A DNA stretch of 64,000 nucleotides from Nitzschia sp. DOCU1 (taxonomy: Eukaryota; Bacillariophyta; Bacillariophyceae; Bacillariales; Bacillariaceae), in NCBI GenBank assembly GCA_951394045.1, contig OX595998.1, positions 62,001-126,000 on the forward strand, written 5' to 3'. Position numbers and translations under genes: made by a program. Shown in pieces: positions 1 to 10,544 of this stretch (position 1 is its first letter; every line of letters begins with the position of its first letter). The notes beneath the pieces are model-generated. The model ran no database searches and was not told the DNA's origin. It was given only the letters and a program-made list of their open reading frames with translations.

Positions 1-1166
1 TAAAAAGTGTACCACGGTGATATTTTGACTCTAATTACCAAATTCGAATCGTTTGACTCTAGCTGCCAAACTCATGCATGAATACACCACAAAATACTAT
101 CTTTCGAAATAATAAGTTCTAGGACATTACATGGGCATTTTCGGAAAGCGTGAGAAATTTGCTATAAAAAAGATATTGGCAGCATGGCCTAGAATCGGAC
201 TTACTTCATACTAATCAACAAGTTTCCGCCATGGTCTAGTGAAACGAAGTGTTTTGTCGCGAAGTTTCTGCCTGCGCGCGCGCACGACTTTCCCCCTTTT
301 GTACTGCGACTACGATGCGCTACGAAAATATTTATGACTGTACTGTCGGGGCCGTTCCCAACGCAGGACAGAGCATCGATGCGAGCACCGCTACCACGTG
401 GATCACAACAGACATAATCGAAGCGATCCCTCTCTGTTTGGCACACCATCAGTGACATCTTTTGTGACCACGATAGGTTCACCTGCAATATCATACACTA
501 CCGCTCTTAGCTGCTGAACAAGAAAAGGGTAATCATTTCGAATCGACCCTACTGGACTTACTAGCTAGAGAGAAGTAGCTCCTTTTAGTCGAATGACAAG
601 AAGAAAGATTTTGTTTTCAGTCGATTCTCGAGCGGGGGTGGCTCTACCACGTCGAGCCGCAAACAACTGAACGCCTTTTGCCTGTCCGGTGCTGCTCTCA
701 ACATGGAGCATGGGTGATTTGACAATAGCACAACGGCATGCTTATTGCTCCCTATTTGAAAACGGCTGGCTCAAAGCAGGATGGTGTCTTTGTTTCTTGA
801 ATATAATTGCATCCCTGAGATGGACGCGGCGTGTTTCTTCCACTGATAACGAACGCTCCCAGGAGATAGCAAAGACGATGGTACCGATTCATTCCACCAT
901 TGAACTTTGTGGCTGCTGGGCACTAAACGTTACAAGACGTGGTCTAATCGCAATGAACATTTTTATTTGATTTAAGAGCCACGCAGACTTCCACTGGTTG
1001 AAACTCGTGGGTGCGACTTGACGTATCTTTGCTTGCTTTTGGTTTTTAAATGATATGTATGATTGGGGTCTGCTGTGCATTTCCCCAACGACTCGGACAC
1101 ATGCAATAACTTGCTCCTGTTGGATGGGCGGATCGACATAGTTGCCATCCCCAAAACAGGGGAACG
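1..1166. other. Intergenic stretch, no supported gene
   Basis: Only short open frames without recognisable domains, signal peptides or coding periodicity occur here. It lies downstream of the minus-strand secreted-protein gene that ends at 1167. I see no repeat, tRNA or promoter that I can support. Confidence 0.5.
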
Positions 1167-3087
1167 CTAATCTCCATCATCTCTCTCTGCAGAGTTGTCG
1201 CCAGAGGTTTCGGAAGTCTCTTCATGGACGGATACGGTCTTGGGAGGCTTGTTCGTCTTCTTGTCAAAGCATCCACGACGGTAGAGGATGAACAAGGTGA
1301 CGAGGAAGACGGCAAAGGCTGCCATTACAATCCCAACAAGGGCACCGGTGGAAAGTCCATTCGGCTCAGGAGTGACGATCGTAAGTGTGACCTTGAAGGA
1401 ACCCGTAAGATTCCCGTCCTCGGGGAGGAGGGCTAGGTCCCCATCCCCTCCGTCCTGCAAGATACGACGGCGTGTGGGTGCCATCTCGACGGATCCGGTG
1501 CACTCAAAATATTGATAAGGATTGCTTGGGTCGATGAATCCGGAAGTGACGGTACTCTCAAAGGCGATGCCCCTGGCAGGTGGACTAGTGGAATCAATCA
1601 CAGTCAGAGCCTGTTCCGGACCTGGGACTGCTCCCGATACAATCACAGCTCGATTATCTCCTGAATTGGAGCATCTCACGTTGTTGAAGCTCGACACTTC
1701 AAAGTTGTTAAAGTCGGAGCCGGGTGTAATGCAGATACGGAAGGTCTCACCTAGAGGGTTCATTGAAAAAACAGCAAAGTGTAAGAAACGATCAAGGCAG
1801 ATGTGATGGAAGAAAGGACCCAAGTCAACGAACGTACCAACAAAGTAATCATGAGCTCCATCGACTGGGGTTGCAGCGTTGATAGGGATGCCGGGTACGT
1901 TGCCGTCGGCACAGAGGTATGGAGTAACCAACCAGTCATCAAAAATCGTCTCCATGGTTCCAGGGTTACGCGCCAAGGCAGCGACGTTCTGAATGAAGTT
2001 GGTGGTATAATCCACCGCAACTGAGGAAGGAATGAAAAGCTGGTGAGTATACGAGCTGTTCAACTAGGAGCCCCCTCAATCATCTGTGTTCGGCTCTGCG
2101 TACCAGCATAGTATGTATCGAAGTAGGAGACCTCGTCAGGGTTTCCGTCTCCGTCATAATCATGTTCCAAGATGGTATGGACACAGAACTGGAACTGCCC
2201 ATCGTTCGATCCTGGACCGGGCGTGGTCCAGATCCCTTGATTGTATGGGTCGGGGATACTAAATTCCTGAAGGACAGCAACCGAGGGAGCGTTCATTAGC
2301 TCTGGGCAAGAGCCGGTCGTGCAGGGAGTGGCCGTGAAAGTCGCTCCCGAAATCAGGGCTCCCTGGTCACAACGTTGTCCCACGGGAGGGAGTGCATGAA
2401 CGGTCGCGGTAAGCTCAGGTACCTCACCGCTTTGCACTCGATCCGGATGGAGCTCAACCCAAGTTCCACCCTCCAAGGGATCAACGTTCGTTACGTCAGG
2501 GGACGGATAGGCACTTCGTTGAATGAACCATGGATCAATGGATCCCAACGAATCTTCGTCAAAGCCATTATTCGGATAGATGACGGGGTCACAAGTTACG
2601 GCAAGCTGGAAGTCGCCGGCACCCATCGGAGAACCAGGGGCACTGCCGCCATGAACGTGAATCCAGTAGTCCTCATCACCAGAAGCCGAAATAGGGCCTA
2701 ACAGGGATCTAAACCTGCACCCCCTACCACCGTTATTGTTGCCAGCGACACAAAACAGGTCCTGGCTCAGTTCAGTACATGGGCCCGTGTACACGCTGAT
2801 GTAAGTGTTAAAATCAGTATAATCATTGCAGGTATCCAGCGTGACTTGGAAAGTGTCACTGCCAGTGGACAACTTGTACCAAACACCTTGGTCGGCATTG
2901 CTTCCTCCGGGGTTAAAGCAATTGGCAAGGGAGGGAGTAATAGCGGCATCATCTGTACTTCCGGAGTAGGAGTTGCCACAAGTAATCTGGATTGGGTCCC
3001 AGCACTCATCGTTTGCAGGGACTGCTGGGCCAGGACCGAAGTCAAGCCGCCAAGGGCCGTCGTCAACGCGAAGATCGAGAACTTCAT
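1167..3087 (-). CDS. Secreted single-pass membrane protein, reading frame broken twice
   Basis: Function unknown. The start at 3087 (MKFSIFALTTALGG) gives a clear signal peptide ending near VLAQQ. The mature part contains Cys- and Gly-rich beta-type sequence (DECWDP, GVWYKL, TFQVTLDTC, YISVYTGPC, YWIHVHG) that resembles pre-peptidase C-terminal-like domains; this similarity is tentative. A hydrophobic segment (GALVGIVMAAFAVFLVTLF) followed by RRGC and a short acidic tail indicates a C-terminal transmembrane anchor with the bulk outside the cell. The frame changes right after the signal peptide (about 3038) and again near 2065. The first cannot be explained by a GT-AG intron of usable length and fits a single missing base; the second could be a missing base or a 68-nt intron ending in CTCCTAG. 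Otherwise the coding sequence is well kept, so this is either a gene with assembly indels or a young pseudogene. Confidence 0.6.
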
Positions 3088-4466
3088 GATGACTTCTTGT
3101 CGGATATCGGTATTACTGCCATGCAACGGCGAAGAAAAAGAAGAAGTTTAAATTGGAAAGAATAGAAAAGGAAAATGAGGGAATATGGACGATTGCGTAC
3201 CGTTGTTAGTGCTTCCAAGAACGTCTCTTTTGGTTTTAAGGTAATTAATGGAAATGCCTCCGGGGAGCTTTGTGTTCGTCAGGTTCAAAAAGAGGATGAG
3301 AGTCCAAACGCCTGCAATAGCGCTCCGTTAGAATGCCAAGCTACCGGTACCGTAGGGAGATATTATTCGATGACTTAAATACCAAAGTGTCGAAACTGCT
3401 TAGAAGTCTTCAGTCGTCATCACAGTCACGAGTTTGCTTCGTTTTTATCGGTGTCGGAATAGATACCATTTCAACAAAATACCGTTTTGTTAAGCATGCT
3501 CGGCGAGAGTCAATGGAATGCCTGTCTGCTGTCGTTGCTTCAACAAATGAGACCGTATACAATCCTGCACAGCGGCGGGAGTATAGCACTTCGCAAATGG
3601 GAGTAGCACATCTCAAATCAGTGAAAGATCGGTGGGAGCCGTCTCAAAACTGCAAAGCCATGAGTTGCCACCTGCTGTTACGATTTTATTACGGTAGAAA
3701 CTTTACCCAGTCACGAGTTCGCTTTGTTTTTATCAAAGGGAATGTGGTTGTTCATATTCTTCATTCAACACCAACAACTAGACTGTGAACCCGGCGACAA
3801 GAGCGTTGATAAGCCCCACAATCTCATGTCTGATTGCTGCTCGCAACGCTTTTATCAATGGTTCAGAACAAATAATGAGCTGCCAGGTTTCTATTTCTGA
3901 CATTCTCTTGCGTTTTCTTTAACATTTTCCACAGTCACGAGTTTGCTTCTTTCCTAAGTCGGGATTTTATTTAACTTTCAGGGTTAGTCACGAGTTTGCT
4001 TCTTTCCTAACAGTGAAACAATGAAACGTTGGCATCGCGAAAAACCTGGATAAGCCCCACAGTCACGAGTTGGCTTACCGCTAGCTAGGATTTCATACTG
4101 GTAGTCTGATCATTGACGACTTCGCTAATCTGCTACCGCTACTGGAGATTCTCGTAAACTGCTCTCCATTCAAGCTTCTTGGGATTACACCGTAATACCG
4201 CATCTCTCTAGAGGAAAGGTAATTGGAAATTTTGCCGAGGTGCGCGCCCATCAAATGCTGGATTGAATTCTGTGCTTCTGCGCTTCAAACTTCACCTGCT
4301 CATCACGAAACAAAACGCAAATTCTTCTCCTTTCGGCATTATTCTTACAAACATTGCATTGGATGATTGAGCTTTTCAATACACGCAGCTCCCCTACAGG
4401 TTCATAGGGTCAATTCTAGCTGCCTTTTCGAGGCATTTTTGTATCCGAAGCCGACGCAAACAAACC
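3088..4466. other. Intergenic stretch with a short interspersed motif
   Basis: No gene supported. Five copies of a core GTCACGAGTT followed by TGCTT or CGCTT lie at about 3424, 3710, 3933, 3987 and 4061; the 3933 and 3987 copies extend into CTTTCCTAA. A second motif, GATAAGCCCCACA, occurs at about 3808 and 4049. The stretch separates the divergent genes starting at 3087 (minus) and 4467 (plus), so it probably holds both promoters. Confidence 0.45.
3423..4078 (+). repeat. Five interspersed copies of a GTCACGAGTT-core motif
   Basis: Copies start at about 3424, 3710, 3933, 3987 and 4061, all in the same orientation and spaced from 54 to 290 bp. Four are preceded by CA, and each continues with (T/C/G)GCTT. 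The first two continue GTTTTTATC and the third and fourth CTTTCCTAA, so they form two subtypes. This is seen directly; the role is unknown. Confidence 0.7.
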
Positions 4467-5234
4467 ATGATGCCGTCTGCGCAACCTTCCGATCGCAAGT
4501 ACTTCTCCACGAAACGGAGGCCGAGCAACGATAAAGGATATCGACGATCATATCCTATGGATTCCGTCCCGGATGGCTCTTTTTTTATTGATCATCTACG
4601 ACATGATTTGAAAGGGGCGGCTCGTGGCGAGGCCGCTTCGAGCGATCTTTCGGCTTCTTCCAAACAACTGCAGGAAGGATTGCTCGAATTTGATGTTGTA
4701 CCGAGAATGGAGAAAGAAGAATCCCCCACCACGTCGATGTCGGATGTGTATATAGCATCGCCATTACAGAAACATATGAATAAACTATTGGATATGACTG
4801 CCAAGGATATCTCCAATCTCGAGCTGGTACCGGACAATGCTCGATTATTGCCGCCTTCGTTTCAGACAACACCGACGTTCCGCAACAACGGAAGTCCCAT
4901 GTTCTCCAAGAGTTTGTCGGATCGCGCAGTTATGAATAAGTCCATGCATCGGCCCTGCCGATGGACATTGGATACTTCCCCTCGAACAGAAGCAAAACCG
5001 AACCATAACGAGCTCTCGGGTCCACAGCAAGCACCAGGTCGTCCGGGCGCACCGCCTCCCCCACCCTTCCATTCTCCAACTATAACCAATCATGCTCAAC
5101 TATTTCGGCAAACAAGAGATATTGTCTTGGCGCGTCCGGAACGACGGGATTCCTTGGACGAGCTCACTTTGAATCAAGTGCCATCGACGGATAGTAGTTG
5201 TGGAGACACAGAGTGCAGCGGGGGCATTCTTTGA
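4467..5234 (+). CDS. Hypothetical disordered protein, 255 residues
   Basis: I do not recognise a family. The frame is open for 768 bases from the first ATG in its 5' context and ends with TGA. The protein is rich in Ser, Pro and charged residues, has no signal peptide or membrane segment, and contains a proline run (GAPPPPPFH) near residue 200 and a Ser/Thr-rich end. The central part (SDVYIASPLQKHMNKLL, NARLLPPSFQTTP) looks like a short linear-motif region typical of regulatory proteins in these algae. Its stop lies one base from the end of the PDE relic on the opposite strand. It could be a real gene with a diatom-only family; expression data would decide. Confidence 0.5.
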   Translation: MMPSAQPSDRKYFSTKRRPSNDKGYRRSYPMDSVPDGSFFIDHLRHDLKGAARGEAASSDLSASSKQLQEGLLEFDVVPRMEKEESPTTSMSDVYIASPLQKHMNKLLDMTAKDISNLELVPDNARLLPPSFQTTPTFRNNGSPMFSKSLSDRAVMNKSMHRPCRWTLDTSPRTEAKPNHNELSGPQQAPGRPGAPPPPPFHSPTITNHAQLFRQTRDIVLARPERRDSLDELTLNQVPSTDSSCGDTECSGGIL

Positions 5235-5235
5235 T

Positions 5236-5682
5236 TCAATAGAAACTCTTCCGACTGGTGCGTACAAGACGCCACCATGTCTTGGGACAATCGCCTTGCC
5301 TTTTCTTTCCCATTCCGACTTTTCTCAAGCTAACAAGTGTGTGAGACGAGGTGGATCCTAGACTGTAGAACGCACTTCTACTACGATCGCCAGAACTCAC
5401 CTCAAAGCTCAACAATTCATCGCTCAAAGGGCCAAAAACTCGGCATCCGCGTAATCTCTTGGCAAATGGAATAATGTAATTGTCATAGAACCACACCCCG
5501 CTGTTGAACCAGGTAGCAGCTGGGTTGACAGGACTATTGCCCGCCTTGTATGCATCGTGCATTTCCTCAAACAAGCGACGGTTCCATTTTTGATAGACAT
5601 GCCAATGTTGCACGGTATGGGCCACGTCGGCGACTTGAATCGTTATCTTCTTCGCTGGTGTTCCACTAACGTGGGGCAGCAA
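5236..5682 (-). pseudogene. Relic of a cyclic-nucleotide phosphodiesterase C-terminus
   Basis: The translation contains DVAHTVQHWHVYQKWN and later IIPFAKRLRGCRVFG, closely matching DVAHTMQHWHVYRKWN and IIPLAQKLKSCGVFG in the guanylate cyclase/PDE gene at 45179-49057. Only the last quarter of the catalytic domain is present. The metal-binding HNFEH and HDVDH motifs are absent, and after SDELLSFEV the sequence no longer follows the family and ends in unrelated residues. This is therefore a truncated duplicate, not a working enzyme. Upstream sequence (5683-5880) shows no recognisable continuation. The same strand as the full gene 40 kb away fits a local duplication, though a copy from another paralog is equally possible. 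Confidence 0.8.
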
Positions 5683-6218
5683 GCTGCAGACCGAAATCTG
5701 CTGTAGCCTTAAGATCCAAATTGTTATTAATGCCCGTGCTATGATCCGTAGTTTCGGCAGGTGGGGTTTCCACTAGCTGTTGCCGCGGCGTCTTCTTGTT
5801 GTACCTCTCCTTACGCCTTAATCTTCTTGTAACCCACCAGATTAACTACCGCATCTTTCTCTACAAAGAAAGACAAATCGCAACATGAGTGTTGTTGCCC
5901 CCTCCATCTATGGCGTCATCCAGATCCTACTACTTGCCATGGCAGCAGGGGCATTCCCCCCTCCATCGAAAAAAGCGACCATGATATTCATGGTCGATTG
6001 AAAGGCCAAGTACATCCGGTACGTCGAAACTGTCGCCTTTGGTAGACTGCTGCTTGTAGTTGAGGACTCAGCCACCTCGTCGTTATTCGTTGATTCCCTT
6101 TTCAGTCAATCTAAATTTACTTATGGAACTTTCAGGCGTTCGTACTGCGTCTGACAGGAACTTGATAGACTTGTGCAATGTGATGCTGGCCTGCTGCCGA
6201 TGCCGATTTGTGTCGTGT

Positions 6219-6272
6219 GGTCATGGTCATGGTCATGGTCATGGTCATGGTCATGGTCATGGTCATGGTCAT
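6219..6272 (+). repeat. Microsatellite, nine perfect GGTCAT units
   Basis: Nine uninterrupted hexamers (54 bp). It creates artificial Met-Val and Trp-Ser open frames on the plus strand and His-Asp on the minus strand, which I do not regard as coding. Confidence 0.95.
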
Positions 6273-6395
6273 TTGGATGCCGTGCTCCGAACACATGCCG
6301 CATTCCACGTGGCTGGTATGTGTGTATGTACCTTACCTGGTACGTATCCAGACGGCAAATATTCAACCTATGAGCCTATGTACGGAAAATTCCAA

Positions 6396-6416
6396 GTTTC
6401 GCGCGCAGCGCGAAAC
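6396..6416. promoter_or_regulatory. Palindrome with TTTCGCGC arms
   Basis: Arms GTTTCGCGC and GCGCGAAAC are perfect inverted copies around a 3-bp GCA. TTTCGCGC matches the E2F core TTTSGCGC. In the pre-insertion arrangement it would lie roughly 130 bp upstream of the RusA-like start codon. The regulatory role is an inference. Confidence 0.4.
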
Positions 6417-6454
6417 TTTCGGGCCGAGCGAAGCGAGGCTCGCCACGGTTGAAA

Positions 6455-6604
6455 TGAATGATTGTGCATGATAACAGTAATTATGATTTAAGTATGTCGC
6501 TACATCGTTCGGGGAACTGGCATTTCAGTGCGTGGTTAGCGATACGACGATATCGCCAACCCACTCGCTGAATCGCCAGGGGTGCGGACGAGCGCACTCA
6601 AACA
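6455..6604 (-). repeat. Copia 3' LTR, 150 bp
   Basis: Matches 18831-18981 and 20343-20493 except for one missing T (GAACTGGC versus GAACTTGGC). On the minus strand it begins TGTTTGAG and ends ATTCA, the usual TG...CA ends. Confidence 0.92.
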
Positions 6605-6616
6605 CTCCCCTCAATC
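6605..6616 (-). other. Copia polypurine tract
   Basis: Minus strand reads GATTGAGGGGAG directly before the 3' LTR. A purine run in this position primes plus-strand synthesis in LTR retroelements. Confidence 0.7.
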
Positions 6617-6813
6617 TTGAGTCGAGTCAAGATTGCTCGGCATGCTATAAAAAGGGATGGAGGGATCATCTCCACCCGGGGATTACAATCACAATAGGGA
6701 TGGAGTTGGCATCTCCAACCTCAGGCGTGGGTGGTTCGGTAGGGCGCAACCTAATCCACCAAAGGTCAAAAGAAAGGGGGAAAGCTGGTTCGACCAGGGT
6801 GGTCTAGTCCAGC

Positions 6814-9800
6814 TTAAGAGGGAACAACCCAATGAAGCAATGATCGAATGTGGTTGTCCCGCAGCTCACCAGCAGGGAGAGCTTTGGTCAAGATATCGGC
6901 GGGGTTCATCTTCGTGTTCACATAGGCTGTGCGCCACTCGTTGCGCGCAACACCCTCACGAACGAAGTGATATGAGATGCTCTGAGTCTTCTTCTTCAAA
7001 GCGGATTCGGGGATCGTAGTGTTGAAGAGCACCGATTTGTTGTCACCATAGATGTACGCAGGTCCATCAATGGCAATACCCATCATTCGGAGCTTGTATC
7101 TGAGTCCACGAAGGTATTCCGTGCATTGGCGCATGCTAGTGAACTCAGCGCCAAAACTCGAACTCTCAACACTGGTCTGCTTCTTGGAGAACCAATAGAT
7201 GAGAGCACAGTTTAAATAAACGAAGAAACCAGAGCGTGATTTCCGAGTGATCGAGTCGGTTGCGTGATCAGCGTCAACATATGCGCGCATCACAAAACCT
7301 TTCCCTCGTGGCGCAGGCATGTCGGCAGGTAGCACCTCCACTGCATCTGCATCCTGCTCAGAGGTCGACCAGTCGCGTCGTTCGAATTCACTCAAGTCAA
7401 TTTCTGGATACGAGGGGTCAAAAACCATCTCCGCATTGTGGAAGCGCTTCAAATATGCGAAGATTTGATAAAGCTGGTCGAGGTGGCCTTGTCGTGGCAT
7501 AGCCAAGTGGGAAGAAATCATGGAGACTTCCACGCACGTGTCAACCCGGCCCAACTCAACAATCCACCGCAAGATGCCGATGAGCGATGTGAAATACGAG
7601 GCATCCTCTGGTTTCAATTCATCGGTAACATCCACCTCTGGGCGGTATCCATTTGAAATGGGGGCTGATGTGCCTTTCGTAGGAAGTTTGTTGCCCATCT
7701 TGGAAAGGTGTTCCTCCACGGATTTTACAGCCGCTTGAACATACTTCGAGGATCCAAACGCCCAGGCCTCGGTCCCATCATCCAAGGTGACCTTCCGTAG
7801 GGAGCCACCAAGGTATATCGTAGGGGGTCCGATGGATGACTCCTTTAATTTGAAATATTTCCCAATGCCATCTCGCAATATTGTCGCAGGATCTGTAGAA
7901 ATGACAAGGGCATCATCGACATATAATAGGACATAGTCCCAATATTCAGCCCAACGGACTTAACAGCAGGTCGCATCCAGACGTCCGGGTCTGCCTTACA
8001 TGGTTCGAAACCCAGATGCTTCATGCAGGAACGCAAATGATTTCTGAAATCACGACCAGCAAGCTTTCCACCGTAGAGTGCACGCTTGATCAAAGCAACG
8101 CGCCCTACATTTTCCAGGCCAAATTCCGGTCCACAAATTAAGAAATGCTTCTGGGAACTCGGTGCCTGCAGGTAGGCGTTCTCAATATCGGCCGCCCAAA
8201 CGTCCAGGCCATTTAAGGCGGCATAGGTGAGAGCAATTCGTTTTGATTCACGGGAGACCACACCAGCATACGAGGAGACGTTACCGGGTTTGTCAGTGAG
8301 GTGGCCATCAAGGACAAAACGTGCCTTGAACTCGCCTGTCATCTTAACGTCAAAGACAAGGTGACCACTCGCTTTTGTCCATCCCGGTGGTGCTCGTTCG
8401 CCTTCTCTTAGAATATCAAACGCAACGCCAGCGTTTGTCATTTCCTTTTGTATGGCCAACTGCCATCGTTTGTCCCCGTTCTCAATGTCAAATTGATTGG
8501 CATGAGCCACAGTGAGGGGAACTTTAAATCCGTATTTATACACCACTGAGCGTGCGCGGGCTTTGACCGCTCCAACAATCACGTCCCGCTTTCGCAAAGT
8601 GTACGGTACCCACCAACGGAAGGCAGGTTCATTTGCAATGCCATGAGACGTGGCATATTCTGACGTTTCAACGGGATAGCTTTCTTTTAAATCCGCAAGG
8701 GATACCCATTCTTCAAGTCCATTCGTCCAACGAACTTTAAGGGACCAACCAATTGTTGTGTGTCGTAGGCGTTTCCCTTGTTTTCCTCCCCTGTTGGTCA
8801 CGGCATAAGCGTTGTCTTCGGTCAGGGCATCCGCGGTTGAGCGGTGAGCGAGGATTGAATGTAGTTTCGTCAGATAGAAGCCGTCCTCATCCACTTGGTC
8901 CAGCAAATTTTCAGCAATAATATTGCCGGCTAATTCCTTGATAGCGCCATCGCCAAATTCGATGTCGTAGGTGAGAGTGTTGAGCATGGGAACATCGTTG
9001 TAGGTTCCAGCAATGCGTCCGTCGGCACCAATCGTTCGACGAACAACCTTAGCGAGTTCCAATTGACCGTCATGGGGAAGGAGAACCTCTAGACCAATCA
9101 GGGTGTCGTAGAGGGGTTGTTGTCCGATAGCGTTCCCATGGATGTCGACAGGATCATCCATAATAGGAGTCTCAGAGTGTACGAACTCATCATCTTCAAA
9201 TGGGAGACCCGAAGGAAATGGCTCCGCATCATCGTATCCATCCTTCCCAGTCGTTCGCTGCTTGTTCGGTTTCAAAATGGGAATGGCAGGCGTGCCATAA
9301 CGTGATCCGATCACCTCATCAAAGCGTTTGCGTTTTGCAATTTCTTCTGGTGAATTAATTTCAGCCTCAGTGAGTGGTCGGAGCGTGCGACGTGAAAAGA
9401 CCTCCCCTGTGTGACCAAGAACCCACTGTGCCATCTCATTACCCTCCCCAGTAGCAGGCCCCAGACACCTCCCCAGGACCTCGTGCGGACATGGGAAGCC
9501 AGCATCGTCCAGATAATAAACAAATTTGTACCAGCCGTACTGGCACAGATTTGAAATGTCCCCATCATCCCGCATGGTATGCCAATGCGCGTTGCGCCCC
9601 TCGAGATGGAAAAGATCTCTGGCAGTCAAATTGTTAATTCGCACTCGGCGTTCGGCACAGTAATCCCAGAATGGTAATGGGGTTTGTCCTTCTTTCATAT
9701 CCTGGCGAACAGCCTCCTTCAACAATCCAACATAAAGTTCGGCTTTATTGGCCAAAGGAGTGCCTCTCTCTAATATGCGTAGCGAGGTGCCGATCTTGTG

Positions 9801-10008
9801 CAGGAAATCTTTCATCTTCTGTGAGGTTTGTTCCCCCGAATGATCACAAATAATAGCATCCGGGGCACCCACGGCCTTGGCAAACATTTTCATGGCAAGT
9901 GGGACTTCTCGCTTCGAGCGCATTGGTACTACATACATGAACCCTTTGTCACTAACAAAGAGTTGCATGCATGTATTCCCACGGGACGACTTGCCATTTG
10001 GATTGGCT
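6814..10008 (-). pseudogene. Copia pol, C-terminal part: integrase, reverse transcriptase, RNase H; one frame break
   Basis: Continues the pol that starts at 16930. Joining 15675 to 10008, with the Gypsy insert and one GATG copy removed, keeps the frame exactly and runs from YMDTFFAS into the integrase core (CMQLFVSDKGFMYVVP). Next come the integrase C-terminus, reverse transcriptase (FKARFVLDGHL, DIENAYLQAP, the catalytic YVDDA) and RNase H (AYVDADHATD, SSFGAEF), ending at 6814. At about 7940 the frame shifts: the segment up to VKSVG and the segment with YVDD are in different frames, fitting loss of one G in a GGG run. So pol is broken twice, by the nested element and by this indel. The function in an intact copy is cDNA synthesis and integration in a virus-like particle. 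Confidence 0.9.
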
Positions 10009-10012
10009 GATG

Positions 10013-10544
10013 TGCACTACGTCGTTTGTAGGATCGAAGAGGTTGTGAAGATTATGGCTAGGTTAAAAACTAGATGTATTTCTCATGCAAGTTGTCTCGT
10101 AGGCTCTCGTAGTTCTAGTAGAGCCGAGACCTTTGACATGCATCGACAACAATCCGAACAGGAGGTTGATGCATCTTGTAGTAGACTAGCTACGACGCTG
10201 TACTAGGGTTCTTTGGATGTCGTCAGCTACTCTGGAATAAAGTATAGCTACCTCGATGTCATCGAGGTGCCAGATCTTAGGTGGCATTGACACTAGGATC
10301 TCATCGGCATTCGACTAGCTGGAGTCATGCGCGATGCCTGCGTCATGCAACGTCACGCCGACGGTGACGTCAATAGGTTATGGGCCTTGTCCGACGATGT
10401 CCGAGACCGGCCTAGCATTCGCGTCCGCGTGCAACGCTTTCGTCATGCTACGTCATCACACATGATGTCACACATGACTAAATAGACTAATATTATTGGA
10501 CTACAATCATTCGAAGGAGTCGACGTGTAAAGCAGTGTACTGCA
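10013..10544 (-). repeat. Gypsy 3' LTR, 532 bp
   Basis: Matches 15152-15674 throughout, with a few substitutions and a 9-bp segment (TGACGTCAA) at about 10365 that the other LTR lacks. It contains an 8-bp-arm hairpin (ACCTCGAT / ATCGAGGT, 10250-10268) and CRE-like sites: GCGTCA 10340, ACGTCA 10350, TGACGTCA 10365, ACGTCA 10450. The last 52 bases of the pol frame extend into this LTR. Confidence 0.95.
10365..10372. promoter_or_regulatory. Palindromic CRE (TGACGTCA) in the Gypsy 3' LTR
   Basis: A perfect 8-bp bZIP palindrome inside a cluster of ACGTCA/GCGTCA half sites. In Phaeodactylum such TGACGT/ACGTCA elements are known CO2-cAMP-responsive sites bound by bZIP factors. The other LTR of the same element lacks it. 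Activity here is inferred. Confidence 0.45.

Larger units (their letters stand above)
5683..6454. other. Intergenic stretch with hairpins and a hexamer repeat, flanking the Copia insertion
   Basis: No gene supported. It holds a 9-bp inverted repeat (CGACCATGA / TCATGGTCG, loop TAT) at 5976-5996, the (GGTCAT)9 tract, and a GC-rich segment with a perfect 9-bp-arm palindrome at 6396-6416. It ends at the Copia 3' LTR; before that insertion it was contiguous with 18982, the sequence just upstream of the RusA-like gene. Confidence 0.5.

Noticed and set aside
6219..6272. CRISPR-like array
   Set aside because: Simple hexamer microsatellite without spacers; a eukaryotic genome context.
6060..6471. 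Open frames with Gly-His or Met-Val runs
   Set aside because: Produced by the GGTCAT microsatellite in several frames; no other coding support.
6640..6655. TATAAAAAGGG resembling a TATA box on the plus strand
   Set aside because: Lies in the Copia 3' untranslated part, opposite to the element's direction, with no gene following it.
9877..10206. 109-codon frame crossing the Gypsy LTR, repeated at 15130-15345
   Set aside because: Repeated only because the LTR is; it starts in unrelated Copia antisense and lacks features of a protein.
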